64,000 nucleotides of DNA. Origin: Chrysopilus asiliformis. Its lineage: Eukaryota; Arthropoda; Insecta; Diptera; Rhagionidae. Both the position numbers and the translations under genes were made by a program. Positions 36,030-48,750 of the stretch are shown here, one piece after another (within the stretch, counting starts at the first letter, position 1; each line of letters begins with the position of its first letter). The DNA lies in NCBI GenBank assembly GCA_964034945.1, contig OZ035960.1, positions 45,425,002 through 45,489,001 of the forward strand, written 5' to 3'. Below the pieces are notes generated by a model that did not search any database, was not told the origin of the DNA, and saw nothing but the letters and a program-made list of their open reading frames with translations.

Positions 36030-36260
36030 CACTCGGGAATTTTTGGGGTCGCTGGTCATGAATCTGGTGTGGGAATTTCAAAATTCAAAACGAAAGGTCC
36101 TGTAAGGAAGACGCAAATATCCTTTCTCCTATTTTCCCATCCTTTCTCCCCTTCCCCAAACCCACTAATTTTTTGGGGTCGCTGGTCACGAATCTTGTTG
36201 GAATTCTCGAATCGGAAGGTCCTGTCCTGTAAGCACAACATGAATATCCTTTTTATCATT
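36030..36260. repeat. Two diverged copies of one repeat in tandem
   Basis: 'ttttggggtcgctggtca.gaatct' through 'aaggtcctgt' and 'aatatcctttt' appears at 36040-36130 and again at 36172-36260. Related words occur at 26080 and, reversed, at 42700-42780. The opposed frames at 36056-36284 are by-products. Confidence 0.55.
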
Positions 36261-36388
36261 TTTGCTCGAGGAAAATATCATTGAGGGGGTCTTCCGGACT
36301 GCGAATCTCGAGTCTGAGGAAAGGTCCGACAAGGATGACTGTTTTCAGTTTTGACAAGTTCAGGCTTTGGCAATTGCAACCATGAAAA

Positions 36389-36650
36389 GATTAACAATCG
36401 AAGTTATTGAAGCCTATTACGAAAATGGAAATTCAATCAAAAATGCATTTCGCGCACTTCTTTTTTTTTGGAGTTACCTCAAGAGTAAGGTCTATGCCAG
36501 CAACAATTAAATGACTGAATAATGAGATAATAAGGCATATTCGTGGGATCGAGGAGCAATTACGTAGAGATCTCATCAAAAATTTTGAAGGTGTGCCGCC
36601 GAAGCCTTGACGAACATTTGCGCGCTATTATTTTTCACACATACCTAATT
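36389..36650 (+). pseudogene. Decayed DD41D-type mariner remnant
   Basis: From 36389 the frame gives MKRLTIEVIEAYYENGNSIK then NAFRAL, closely like the N-terminus of the transposase at 49827 (IEQ.VKVI.AYYENG). It is interrupted after a T run. 'gaaggtgtgccgccgaagcc' near 36590 resembles the 3' end of that same element. The middle is deleted. Confidence 0.6.
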
Positions 36651-37357
36651 GCCATGTGCCAAATAACATGATTCAAAAAGAAATCAAAAAATTTTAACAA
36701 ATAACATTGCCTCATTTTCTGTTAACATCGATCCAAGCCATTGGAAACAGCGTTCGATTTGAGCGGATGTAGAAGGAGTTTCCAGTAATTTCAGAGCTAC
36801 CTTTGACAAGTCTGGATACTGAAATTTGGCCATGGTTCAAATTACTTCCAGATTTCCAATTTTATTTAAAAAAAGCTTTTGATTAGAAAAAGTTCACTGT
36901 ACTTTTGGTCTCCTATTCATTTAACTAAACCTATTTTTTGAAGTACGCCGAAAGTTCATCCTCCCTAGACTTGAAACTACTGACTGAATAAAACCAAAAC
37001 TGTACACGTATTTACCTAAAAAATCCCGGAGATTGCTTTTGACATAAAACACCTGTTTATTTACAATCGTTTACATTAGTTACGATTCTTTACATAAATA
37101 ATTATTGTTTACTAATTTTTTACGGAAAAATGTAAAGATTTATTGTTTTCGTGTGAATGTACAATAATGGAAAAACTCTTTCCCAGAGACCATGGAATCA
37201 AGATAATTTCCAATTTTGTTTGTACTCTTACAAAATCTATAAAAAAAAATTAACACAACTGATCTACACATAAGTATCGAGCTTTTTTTAAGTCTGCTGG
37301 CTGCAAATGACCAAAAACTAAATACTGTCATATTTATGTTGATGACAATATCAAACG
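36651..37357. other. A+T-rich sequence without a recognised gene
   Basis: No recognisable coding sequence, terminal repeats or RNA gene. The 63-codon minus-strand frame at 37140-37331 has no family features. Confidence 0.45.
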
Positions 37358-37360
37358 TAA

Positions 37361-37744
37361 TGCCACATTTACACGAATGACAAATTTGTCATTTTTTTCT
37401 TGTCATTATGTTAATTCCCGTGTAAATGGCATAATTTTTGTAATTTTTTCTGTCAGAAAATGTCAATCTCTCATAAAAGAATGAACTTGTCCATTCTTTT
37501 ATGCCAGATTGTCATTCGTGCAAACACAATATTAGTTATGACAACTTTAGTATTCAACTTTTGTCATAACTAATATTGCGTTTGTACGAATGACAATCTG
37601 GCATAAAAGAATGGACAAGTTCATTCTTTTATGAGAGATTGACATTTTCTGACAGAAAAAATTACAAAAATTATGCCATTTACACGGGAATTAACATAAT
37701 GACAAGAAAAAAATGACAAATTTGTCATTCGTGTAAATGTAGCA
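37361..37744. mobile_element. Long-arm foldback MITE, about 185-bp arms
   Basis: The whole 384-bp element is one near-perfect inverted repeat: TGCCACATTTACACGAATGA on the left mirrors the right end, with a loop of about a dozen bases near 37550. TAA lies on both sides (37358-37360 and 37745-37747), as expected for PIF/Harbinger-type insertions. It is non-coding. A transcript would form a roughly 185-bp duplex. Confidence 0.88.
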
Positions 37745-38252
37745 TAACCCTCTGCTTATGAAGTATATTTGTGTTTGATTGATTTTTTTTCGGAAAGGTA
37801 ACCCAAACATTAATAATTATCAATTGTTTACAGCCACAAAATTAGGGCTTTAAAAAGAATAATTTTTGATGAGATTGAGCTGTACATCAGTATTTTCGAT
37901 TGGCAATTACAATGAAATTAGTTAAAGTTACTCCCCGTAAAAAAATCCATTTGTACAAAATTCAAAAAGAACTAGTATGTGACCAACTATTAGGTATACC
38001 CCTATGTGTATTTTTACATTTAACAAAGTGATTAGTGACCAAAACATGTATTTTTTGTCATTATTAGAACAGTAGACTATTATTGTTGGTATACGCCAAT
38101 ATCTTGTTAATTTTCGATAACATTTTAGTAACCACGATTACGGAACTTTTCATTCTACAAAATTTCTCGGTTCACTGTCAGGTAAATGCGGCACTCAGAG
38201 CAAAAAGGGTCTAACCCCAAAAATAAGTTTTCGAGATAAATAAATTTGAAAA

Positions 38253-38512
38253 AGCCCAATTCAGACTAACGATTGCGCTTGAAGCTTCTCGACTAATGAG
38301 ATCAAAGCTTTCATGTCCCGATCGTTGAAAGCTTTGATGTCATTTGTCGAAAAGGTTCAATCATAATCGCAAGCGTAATCGCAATTGTAATGGCAATCGT
38401 AATCGCAATCGCAATTGCAATCGTAATCGCAATCGCAATCGTAATCGTAATCGTAATCGTAATCGTAATCGTAATCGCAATCGTAATCGCAATCGTTAGT
38501 CTGAATTGGGCT
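38253..38512. mobile_element. MITE whose interior is a hexanucleotide repeat
   Basis: The left end AGCCCAATTCAGACTAACG and 'attgcg' are exactly mirrored by the right end. The right half (38357-38500) is (AATCGC/AATCGT)n, running straight into the right terminal repeat, whose inner part is itself 'cgcaatcgt'. The long Ile/Thr or Ile/Val frames here are translated repeat. Confidence 0.8.
38357..38500. repeat. AATCGY hexanucleotide microsatellite
   Basis: About 24 units of AATCGC and AATCGT (one 'aatggc') in tandem. It is part of the MITE that surrounds it. Confidence 0.9.
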
Positions 38513-38607
38513 GAAGGTCCATTGCATGTAAAAATGGAACTTTTGCTTCTAATTTTGTTAATAATACTATAATGCGCTTGAATTTTTTTTCTATTTTTTT
38601 CACTAAT

Positions 38608-39262
38608 AGCCCTATTATGTAAGTCGTGCGGACTCGTCAGTCCGCAGCGACTGTCAAGTCCGTTCCGCAGTGACTTGGTATTATGTAAGTCCGCATGTCG
38701 TTTGCGGACTAGACTCGCTGCGATCATATGCGTTGGTTCTCGTTGAACTGTCAAACGTGAGAAAGATTCGTTTCAGTTGTCAAAGATTTTATTTATTTTT
38801 CAAAAATATAGCAATGTTTCCAAGTGTAGCACTTTTTTATTTAATGATAATAACAACACTGATATGAAAATTATAAGGAAATCAATTAGAGATGCTCCCA
38901 GAAATCGTTCACCTCCTGTTTTGTTTTCCCTGCCGGGACCCCACTGGCGATCTCGGGGACCTTCTCCATCTCCTCGATCAGAGTTTTGAATTGTCTTTGA
39001 GTTGTTTGCTTCATTGCCTTATCTATTCAATAAAAAAACATGTTAATTATAAATATATAAATAAGAAAAAAATCATTTTCTTACACAGTCTCTTTTACTC
39101 ATAACCTCGAAATGTCAGTGGAAAAGGTGAGTCCGCAGCCAAATAGATGCGGACTTGAAATTGCTTGAAAAACAGGTCTTGCGGACTACCATAATACCAA
39201 AACAGTCCGCAGTGGCAGATTTGCCGCAGTACGACGAGTCGCGCGACTTTCGTAATAGGGCT
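38608..39262. mobile_element. 655-bp terminal-repeat element (AGCCCTATTATG)
   Basis: The left end AGCCCTATTATGTAAGTCG is mirrored with few changes at 39240-39262. Inner blocks of 'gtccgca' recur in both orientations at both ends. The middle contains small frames that match nothing I know. It is probably non-autonomous; the class is not settled. Confidence 0.7.
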
Positions 39263-39825
39263 ATAAATAGGACTATAAAAACCAACAATCCCAAAATAGC
39301 AATTTTATGGGTTAGACCCTTTTTGTGCTGAGCACCTCAAATACACCTATATATGAAAGTCGATTAGTAAATTGAAGGTTGATTACTTATTTACACATAG
39401 GGAATCGTATTGACTATGTGGTATGTCGGTATGCATGAACGATTTCGTGGAGATAAAATATATCTCTAATTACCGCAAATTACATTTTATTCTATACAAA
39501 TTTGACACATGTCACTTGATAGTTCATAAATTGACAGTTATGACAGAAAGATGCCTCCGTTATTTCACAAAATTGCAATTATACGTCTACAACGTTTTCC
39601 TTCAATTGACATTTGTGGCAAAATATTTAACGACTATTATGAGCTCAAATATGCTTGTGATATTTTTTGATATTAGTGCGTGCTAGCCATGAATTAAACT
39701 GTAGTGTTTTGGGAATTCAAATACTCTTTTTATCACTATTTGATTCCCGTTTTTATGCTGATAATGTAATCGCAATCTCAAAATACTCTTCTTACGGTTT
39801 CAAAGAAAAAATATACAATAATTTG
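39263..39825. other. A+T-rich sequence without a recognised gene
   Basis: The 87-codon frame at 39423-39686 has no recognisable motif. Note 'ggttagaccctttttgtgctgagcac' at 39309, the inverse of 'agcaaaaagggtctaaccc' at 38197-38216. The whole 38.2-39.3 kb block may therefore be one larger palindromic element into which others inserted. Confidence 0.4.
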
Positions 39826-40680
39826 TGATCAACACAAAACTTTCCTCTGCAATATTTAGTTTCGGAAAAAATATGTAAAAGATAATATTTTATCTTTTAA
39901 ATTCTTGGTTTATTCAAAAATATCAAAAACGTACAAAATTTGAGATAACTTGAGAACTGTAAAAGATATCAATTTACGGTAAATGGCAAAAATGTAGAAA
40001 ATGTTAACATCTTTAATTATTCTTTTAACTGATTTGTCGAAAAACCGTTAGTTTGCAAATTATTCGCAAACATATGATTTTTTACATATTAAGGAAAATA
40101 TCTCAATAACGGTAAAATACAAAATTGTGCAGAATGCCATTCTCATTAATTCACTTCATACATTCAGTCAGCAAAAACCCGTTAGTTTTCGAGATAATCG
40201 CAAAAAACTGTTTTTTTTTTTTGGAAATAACGGTTTATCTCGATAACAGGTGGAGATATCGAGTTATAGCTAAAGACAAAAGTGTGGGAAATTTTATTTT
40301 CTCCAAGTTTTGTCATACTTAAGGCCACTAAAAGACGCATAGTTTGGGAGTAAATCGAGAAAAACGAAATTGCGATTTTTGAAAAACCGCCATTTTGGAT
40401 ACTTCCGGTTAACGGATTTCCACCAAAAGTTGATAGGATCGTCCCATTTCAGGACCCAACATGCCTATAAAATTTCATGGCGCTAGCTCTATTAGTTTTT
40501 GAGAAATCTTGTACACAGACTGACAGACTGACAGACAGACTGACAGACAGAAAGACATTTTTTAAAAATGACTCCAATCGACTCAGGAGTGATCGGGAAA
40601 TGTTTTTAAGCAAAATTAAGAGGTCGAAATTTTTCATGAATACAATACTTTATTATACTCCGTAGAAGAAAGTAAAAATA
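39826..40680 (+). repeat. Dispersed repeat family C with CAGA run
   Basis: 'gatcaacacaaaactttcctctgcaat' (39828) recurs at 45965 and, in variant form, at 43230. Then come several 'aaaaccgttagtt' blocks, 'ggatttccaccaaaagttga' and a CAGACTGA-type run (40516-40556), ending at 'aatacaatacttt'. This looks like the non-coding tail of a larger element. The opposed 62-codon frames at 40449-40665 are translated repeat. Confidence 0.5.
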
Positions 40681-42604
40681 CCGGATTTTTTTATATGCAA
40701 TTTTTCTCAAAAGCGCAATTTCCGAGAAATTTTTAAAACACTTAATTTTTTGAAATATGTTGAGAAACGAGAAATACGTAAAAACCGTTAAGGCAACAAA
40801 TGTGTAAAATTGTATATCTTTTAAACAATTTTTTTATTTACGAAGAAAGCCGGAATTGCCTTTAGTAATTCTAGGCTCCCTGAATATTTTCGAGAACTTT
40901 TCCAGATTTTTTTAAATGCAGTTGAAAACGCAAATGTGTCGGAATCATCCTCCTTATATATTTTTTCCACAATAAACACTTAACTTTGAAAACCATCATT
41001 TACACAATTTGTGGAAAAACACACACGGCTTAAACCTATAATTAAAAATTAGTTTTCTTATTTCAAGACAACAAAATCGATTCCTCTATTTTTAGATTGA
41101 TTAACATATAGTAGGTATATATACCTACATATCCATAAATTTAAGAGTCCCGTTTTGATGTTGAATTCTACTCTGGGTTCAGTTGTTCTGGCTGCGTGAC
41201 AAAACTATCGATAGCAGAAGGCAAGCAAAAACATTTTGATAGGTTAACATATTGTGAAAGAAAATCAAGTAAAAAATACCCCAAAAATCACTATAATTTG
41301 TCTTTGGCACTCAACAGATGTCGTCACTATAGTATACGACTAAATTGATAGTGGTTGAAAATATGGTCTGTGTACGAAAACATATGCAAAATATACATTG
41401 GGCAGACAATGGTTCGAGTTCAATTCATAATAGAGGCGAAAGTCCTTAGCGAGATTGCGTGCGCGTGGAAATGCGGAAATTCCGACCATATTTCCACGAA
41501 TTCCTTATAAAACGTTCACTAAGGATATCACGATATCACGATGACATCAGAGAGCTTTTTCGGTATTGAACATTTTCTATGGGTCGCCTTTCACATTGAA
41601 ACTCTTCGTCCATAACCAACTAAAAATGTTCGAACACTTTGACCATTCAACGGAGATCGGAATGGGCAGAACTAAAGTTTTGGGACAAGTGTAAATGATC
41701 ACCATCCTTCCTGCTGTCCAGCAAAATTTTTTCGCCTTATCTGCCAAAAGAAGACATTCCTTAGGTTCACGACTCGAGAACTAAATTGATATTACACTGA
41801 ATCTTGTTGTTGGAACTGAGAATCGAATTGCTTTCTAGTTTTGCTTTGCTTTAGATTCACTACAAGTTCTATCCTTCAGTACCGACTTTTTAAGGGAAAT
41901 GAAAAAAGGGATGAGTCGGAATTACATCGCTTAGTAATTTCCTTTAGCTAAACTTCCGTAGTTTAATGGATTAGACTGGAATAGGACACAACGATTGGAA
42001 TGTGTTATTATCGAATGCGGATGAAATTGTGAATATATGACAGAGGGAAATGCGAACTTTTTCCGGAAAAGGTGATTACATTAAGTAGGAACGGTCTTGG
42101 CAACAAAACGAATTTAAGATTTTTATTTACGCGTCAGTCGATTGTGGTCGAATTGAACACAATTTCAACCACTATTTAAAAATTACATAATTTTATTCGG
42201 GTGCAGTCACTCTTGTTGCAATGTTAAACAATATTTTTGGTTCCTGGTAACGGATATTTATTCCTTTTATTACGATAAGTCATAAATTTTGAGACATGCA
42301 GATTTATTAAATACTAGTTTGTCGGAATCGATTTCATAGTCTTCGATTTTATAAAACAAAGCCACTCAACTGATTATAATTAAATTTTACTGTGAAGTTT
42401 TAAGTTTGAGAATCAGTATATAGATCGTAAATGTTTCTTTTTTACCTCTTGGTAGACTTTTGATTTACTGAAAATATTTTGATCCAATTTTGACTGACAT
42501 TTATTTTGTTCTATGGGGAAGTAAATGAATCACAATTGGATTAGTCAATTGCAAGAAAATTGCAAGAAAATTGGGGACAAAAATCCGTTTTCTCCATTAG
42601 ACAT
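40681..42604. other. A+T-rich sequence without a recognised gene
   Basis: Nothing convincing on either strand; no paired terminal repeats were noticed. Confidence 0.45.
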
Positions 42605-43190
42605 ATAATTAATATAAGCTCGGTCTTCAGCCATGCTCGGCGACCTCAAAATCCTACTTTTGCTAATTTTTGGGGAAAAACTAAATTCACATTATCTTTA
42701 CAGAGCTTTTCCCGAGTTTTTAAATTCCCGACCTAGAAAAAAGGGAAATTCACGTCATTCTTACAGGACCTTTCGTTTTATTTTTTTTTTAAAAAAGCTC
42801 TCGTCTAGATCTAAAACTAACGCGCGATAACAAAATTTCATAGAAATCGGTTGGGTGGTTATCGAGTAATCGCTGTCACCGATTTTGGAAACGTTGTTTT
42901 GAGACACCAGGCGAGGGGTATTGAAGGGAGGGAAAAGTCAGTTTTGTAGTGGAAAAAGCCCTTAGCCCCCTTAGTAATACTGTAAAGTTTCATTAAGATC
43001 GGACCACCCAATTCGAAGATACCAGGCGAGGGGTATCGAGGGGAATTTTCTCAGAGGTGAGACTTATCTAGATCGATTCCTTGTCCCCGAAAATCCCTAA
43101 CCACCAAGTTTCGTGAAAATCGTTAAGCGGGTTTTCGAGATCGTTTGTGCAGACAGACAGACAGACAGACATTCCCCGAATTATATTATA
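42605..43190 (-). mobile_element. Second Helitron-like family, inverted
   Basis: Read on the minus strand it starts 'taatcctataatataattcg', has a GTCT run (43147-43172 on +), 'gatctcgaaaacccgcttaa' and three phrases of the type 'aatcggtt..gtggttatcga', and ends in 'gccgagcatggctgaagacc'. The layout parallels the family at 24326, but the sequence is different. Non-coding. Confidence 0.45.
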
Positions 43191-43199
43191 GGATTAATC

Positions 43200-43620
43200 T
43201 TGACATCTAACAAAAAATATCAATTATGATCAATACAAAGCTTTCCTAATTTTTTTTTCAATTATCTTGAGAACCGTTAAAGATACGCAAAAACCGTTAA
43301 AGGAAAAAACGTAGAAAATTTTATTTCCTTTAAATTTGTTTAAGTGCATATTTTACAAAAGTGCATAGTTTTCAAAAAAAATTCAAAAAAAATGTGTTTA
43401 CAAAAAAAATTGTATATGGCAGGTACCCGTTATACGTACCGTTACTTTTACAAGTCAACGCCTTCTCTCTTTTAACGTAAAACGGATAGACCGAACATCC
43501 TCATTATTTTTACTGAAACGGATTTCGTTTTCTATCTGTCCCGTTCTCGAGTCGGTCTCCGTCATGAATACAATACTTTCCCTGTATAGAAGAGGAAACT
43601 ATTCGAGTTCGAATGCCCTA
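43200..43620 (-). repeat. Fragment of family C and related repeat
   Basis: 'agaaccgttaaagatacgcaaaaa' and 'gagtcggtctccgt' tie this to 39.9 kb, 45.96 kb and (reversed) 25.4 kb. No coding potential. Confidence 0.45.
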
Positions 43621-43760
43621 AAATAATTCATTACGGGTTACAAGCTTGTTTTTTCTTTCCTAGAAAATCACTTTTTTTAAATTTAATTTTTTTGATGTAA
43701 CAACAAACTATACCTACAAAATTTAAGGCTGAGACTCTCTTGGTTACTTAAGCCAAAATT

Positions 43761-43840
43761 GGTCAACCAGTTTTCTAATCGATCAGCCAGTTTTCTAATT
43801 AGTCAACCAGTTTTCTAATCGGTCAACTAGTTTTCAAGTC
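43761..43840 (+). repeat. 20-bp tandem repeat, four copies
   Basis: Four units of the type GTCAACCAGTTTTCTAATCG lie head to tail with one to four mismatches. Confidence 0.85.
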
Positions 43841-46282
43841 AGAGCATTTGAAAGCGAGTACGAGCTGTCCCTCAAATACGTTGTCGCATTGGCTGGGATT
43901 TAATATCGCCGTCACACTACCGTAAACCCCCTTTTTCCCATAAATGTGTGACTTATTTTATAGGAGCTCGTAAGCTCAGCTTTTGATTTTCGCTAAGAAT
44001 TTCCAAATTCCAAAGTGAAAAACTTAAGCAAAAATTAAGTTCAATATCTCATCAAAATGTAAACCCTTTTTCTCACGTAATTTTATAACTGTAGCTCAAT
44101 TAAAATTTCAAGATTAATTTCAATAAATTTTCTTAGTTTAATTTCAAAGAATAGGATATTATAATGTATATTTAGCAAAAATATTTCTGTTTTCCATTAA
44201 AAAAGAATCTAATAATAAAAATATTTTATGATAAAAGGTAAATATTTGTCACCCATTGTTATTAAATAAAATGTAATTAAAGCTAAATTAAATTCAGTAA
44301 ACAAAAACATACAAACTGGATTGCCGAAGAAGGTTATCAAATTATTGTAGATTTTTCTACAGCTTTTATTCAATAGCAATCTACGTTTATACAAGTACAT
44401 ATACTTACGAATAAAACTTATCTGTACACTGCTACGTATGTAACAACATCGGTATATGCTAGGTTTATCAGAGTATAGAGGGATTCATATATATTTCGAC
44501 AATATATTGAATATTTGAGTATTATATTATTGTGTCTTGTTGGCCAAAGACACCCATTTCGTCTTATAATTTAGTTGGCAGCGAAACGTACGAAGGGCGA
44601 AAATTGGTGAGCAAATCAGATTTCTTGCCGGTACAATGAACATACACACGCACTTTCTTATACGATGAGCAACTTAAAAGCTTTCCATTTACTTAAGATA
44701 AGACCTAATTTATAGTCCTGCCACCGTTGGCACAGCACACATCACCCCATTTTCCCATCGAATCGCCTGAAACCATGGATGGCTTTGGTACTTTTCTGCC
44801 AAAGAGGGAAAATAATAATCACAAGGAAAAAAATACGAAAACAGAAAATTTTCAACTGAATTGAACAAAGAATTGGGCCATATTCTCCTGGCCTTTTCCC
44901 ACACTGCTCTTACCAAACACTTTTACTCCACTTCCGTTTAAAGTTCTGGGATACCGAAACCATCCTTTTTCGCCCTATTGAGAGTTGCTGGCGGGGTAAC
45001 AAAAGGACTCCCTGGAACAATAGATTTCGTTTGGAACCATTGTTATAGCCAGGGTAAGGATATCCAGAAAGGAAAGAGGAACTTTTACCCCAAGAATTCC
45101 ATTGAACTGTTATACTCTATGCTAGAAAAATAAATAAATACAAATATACACCTATATGTGTATAAAAACAGAGAGCACAAGAATGAGAAAATGGAAATTT
45201 CAATGTCCATGGCACTGATTGAGTTTATAACTTTTGTTGGTTATAGATTTAAGAAGTTGCGAACAAAACCAAAATTCTTGGCACCAAGAAAATTTCCTTG
45301 AATTTGCCGCCGCATAACATAAAAATGATTTCCTTTTCTAAGATTGATTTTGTTTTATAAAAAGAACAGGGTCTTAACTAGTGTACTGTGATGGAGCTGT
45401 AAAGAAGTTAAAGACAGATTAACTGTGGCGACAATTCAGGAACTAAAAGAATGAAAAAAAATATCGGATATTAACAGCATATGACTTTCTTATACAAAAT
45501 CTACGTTTCTACCCAATTTACACTATAATCCGACGCATAAAATATTAGTTTTTATGAAAATACGAATTTCTATTTTGCAACATCTGAAATAGCTCGATAA
45601 TGGCAAAAGGTATCGCGTTCAACCTTTATTTGAACTTCCAGTTATTTGAACCAACTATTTTTGTTTCATTACCTCTAATATTTGAACTTTTGTTCTATGA
45701 TTTGAACTTTCAAAAAATAAATGCCACCCAAATAGATTAAACGGAAAAAATGAAAAATTTCTCAGAATTGGTAATTACACAATATGAATATATGAATGAA
45801 ATTAGTAAATCACCTGTTACCAGTAAAAACGTAAATAAAATATTTTTTGATTATTTAAGTATATGTTACTAGAAGATTTTTTTGTTGCGATTATTTGAAT
45901 ATTTCGATTTATTGAACTACGCTTGCAATAGTTCAATTAATCGAGATTTGTATAAAATATCAGTTTTGATCAACACAAAAATTTCCTCTGCAATGTTTAG
46001 TTTCGGAAAAAAGTTAAAGATACGTAACAATCGTTAAATGAAAGAATGCAGTAAATTTTATTTTCTCTCAATTTTATTTATTCAAAAAACTTATTTTTAC
46101 AATACTTTTTCTCAACAGCTTATCTATATTGTTATAGCTAATGTTACTTTCTCAAAATTTGATAGAAAATTACGATTTAAGTAAATGAGTTTTACTATAA
46201 AAATTTTCATTGATTATAATGCAGTTTTTACTTGATTTTTCTCTGGGTGTACGCATACACACATGTTATAATTATATAATAA
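43841..46282. other. A+T-rich sequence without a recognised gene
   Basis: No gene recognised. A family C fragment lies at about 45955-46110. Small frames at 44209-44400 and 44710-44916 (minus) show no motif. Confidence 0.45.
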
Positions 46283-46712
46283 ACTAGCTTGCATCTATGT
46301 TGGAGCTAAACTTTAGGCCAATCGGCTTGGTAGTTTCCCCGCGAAAGGGTAACATAAGAGGAAGAGCTAAGTTTCGAGATCCCTTTACCCCCTCCTCTTA
46401 CTCCCCCACCTCTCGGGCTACTTTTTAATGGGTCTATGTTAGGGCTGGACCCCCGACGAACATCTATGCCAAATTACAGGCCAATCGGCTCGGTAGTTTC
46501 CCCGCGAACGAGTAACATAGCGCAAAAACTAAGTTTCGAAATCACTTTACCCCCTCCCCTTACTCCCCCACCCGTCGCGCTACTTTTCCGTATGCCTATG
46601 TTGAAACCAGAACTACCACAGACACTCATGCGAAATTTCAAGTCAATCGGTTCAGCCGTTTTTGCGTGAAAGAGGAACAGACAGGCACCAACTCATTTTT
46701 ATATATTAGTAT
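46283..46712 (-). mobile_element. Helitron-like non-autonomous element, inverted copy
   Basis: This is the reverse complement of the family at 24326-24797. The 3' end reads '..catagatgcaagCTAGT' at 46283-46287 (minus strand), and the 5' end 'atactaatatataaaaatg' is at 46712. It has the same 'gaaccgattgacttgaaat' block and the same G-rich blocks. The frame at 46436-46669 is a by-product. Confidence 0.65.
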
Positions 46713-48659
46713 GATAGATAAAAACTTAAGGCATAGTATTATTTCCTTACGGGCTTACGAGCTTACGGGTTTACTTTTTGCCACACAAGTCAGCCACTAT
46801 CCCCCTCTCCTACAGTTTGTCACTATTTGTTTAATAGTTTTTTTTTTGAAACCATTGACCATTATCAAAAAAATCGCCAAAAACATACTCTACAAATGAA
46901 AAAAAGAAATCCAAAATCTTTTTGGATTTCTTAAATCGTATAATATTTTTTAATCAATTTGTTCCAACTTCAGTTTTAATGTAAAATTTGTTAAGAATAA
47001 TTGATCTTTTTCCATGTCTTTCGTACCCATCGAATTGTACATTTTAATGATTTTATAATGACTTTGAAATATTTTAAATAAATGTTTACTACCGTACACT
47101 ACGCGACTCCATTAATTTCGCACATTCCAAAATGCGATTGTTTTTTTTTTGCTAGTTAAAGGGGTGGGAAAATGATTGAAAGATTTCCAAGTCGTGTCAG
47201 TTTTGGTAAACAATTGGCAGCAACATTAGCCCCAAGAGAGATGTGAGATGTTGTTCTTTCCTTAGTGGATACACTTGTTTCATCTTAAAGGTAAGTAACT
47301 TTACCTGTTCTGGAGTTTATTATTTTCCCCGTGAACAATGTCGTACATTTCAATTTTGTAAAATACACAAAAGATTTATTAACGGATGTATGCCCATCAG
47401 CCAAGACGAATTTATATTTAGAAATATAAGAGCGTATTGAAAAGTTTCTGATAATTATTATAATTTTACTTTATTGTTATGAACATGAATTTTAATACGT
47501 AGACACATATACACGGAATGTTCCCATTATTTGTTTTAGTTACGGCTAACGATTTTCTTTTAGGAATTTAAAAAAAAACCCTTCCCCAACCTTGGTTCAC
47601 GCGATGATATTTTTAGCCAAACCACTACAAACAAATTTTTCATGGTATCGGCTTTTTCGATACCGGAAGTGGTTGTCTATGTCGTTGTTACCATAATCTT
47701 CTTTTAACCCAGTGATGAACAATTAATTGTGCCTCCGAGCGAAATCGTCAGGAGATCAATTAGGCCAACAGCCAGTTAATTCCCGAAATGTGTTAATTTT
47801 CCATTAGCGAGAGCATAACAAAATTATGTTCTCAAGAGGAAAGTGTTCCTGACACAAGGATCCATAATCAAAGGACAATCAATCAGTAGCAGAAGAGGTC
47901 GGTTACGACAAAGGTGCCTCGCCTTAAGTGGGTCTCGTTCGATATTTCTGATGGTGTTGTTTAGTCTTGATCCTAGTTAGTCGCCCTTTAACATACAAAA
48001 AAAAAAAGAACTCCTTGATATTTAAGGAACAAAAAGCTTTTCAGTCACTGTGACAGATTTTCGAGCTTTTTCAAGCTGTTTACTCACAGCGTGAAATACA
48101 ACGCTTTCATAAATTACAACTGAGGCACTTGAATGCTCCCCGCTTGTAACAGAAATGTATCAAAGGGATGATGGCAGACCTTAAGTTTATCCCCATAGGT
48201 TGCCAGCTGAATCGAACCATTCATCTCGAAATAGATGTGACATAAAAATTTTTTATCACCAACCTTATTGTGGGGGCAAATAATGGGCAAAACTTGACAA
48301 CGGAAGTTTACAAGAAAAACGTCATTGGTCCAGTCAGTACATCATTTACTGCCAGTCATGCCCTCTTAGGAACATTTGAAACAACATGAGCTCCCATGTA
48401 TACATTAGAGTAGGTATTATTTTGTTTCTGAACGAATTTATTGACATACAAATTATCCCTTGATAATATCTACGCGTATAACCACAAATAAAGCTGTCTT
48501 TAACTTTGCGGCGAAAAATTTATACTTCCGTATTACTGTCTTTGTTGATTCTTCAAGGAGGATTTTATTTGTTGTTGCAAATGTGCAATGTCATGTAAAT
48601 GTTTATTTGTATAATAGCGGACTTCACGAACACTTTAACCGCAGACTTTTTTCGGCTCG
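46713..48659. other. A+T-rich sequence without a recognised gene
   Basis: No recognised coding sequence. A G+C-neutral part (47690-48000) was read carefully in all frames without a domain. A frame at 48460-48705 runs into the 31-bp tandem repeat and is not supported. Confidence 0.45.
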
Positions 48660-48750
48660 CCATTATACAAATAAACTTCCTAAAGACCCACCATTATACA
48701 AATAAACCTCCTAAAGACCCACCATTATACAAATAAACCCTCTAAAACGC
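48660..48750 (+). repeat. 31-bp tandem repeat, three copies
   Basis: 'ccattatacaaataaac' plus 'tcctaaagaccca' is repeated at 48660, 48691 and 48722, the last copy being partial. Confidence 0.9.

Noticed and set aside
38311..38754. 147-codon frame of alternating Ile-Thr/Ala
   Set aside because: It is the translated AATCGY hexanucleotide repeat; the opposite strand gives an equally open Ile-Val frame.
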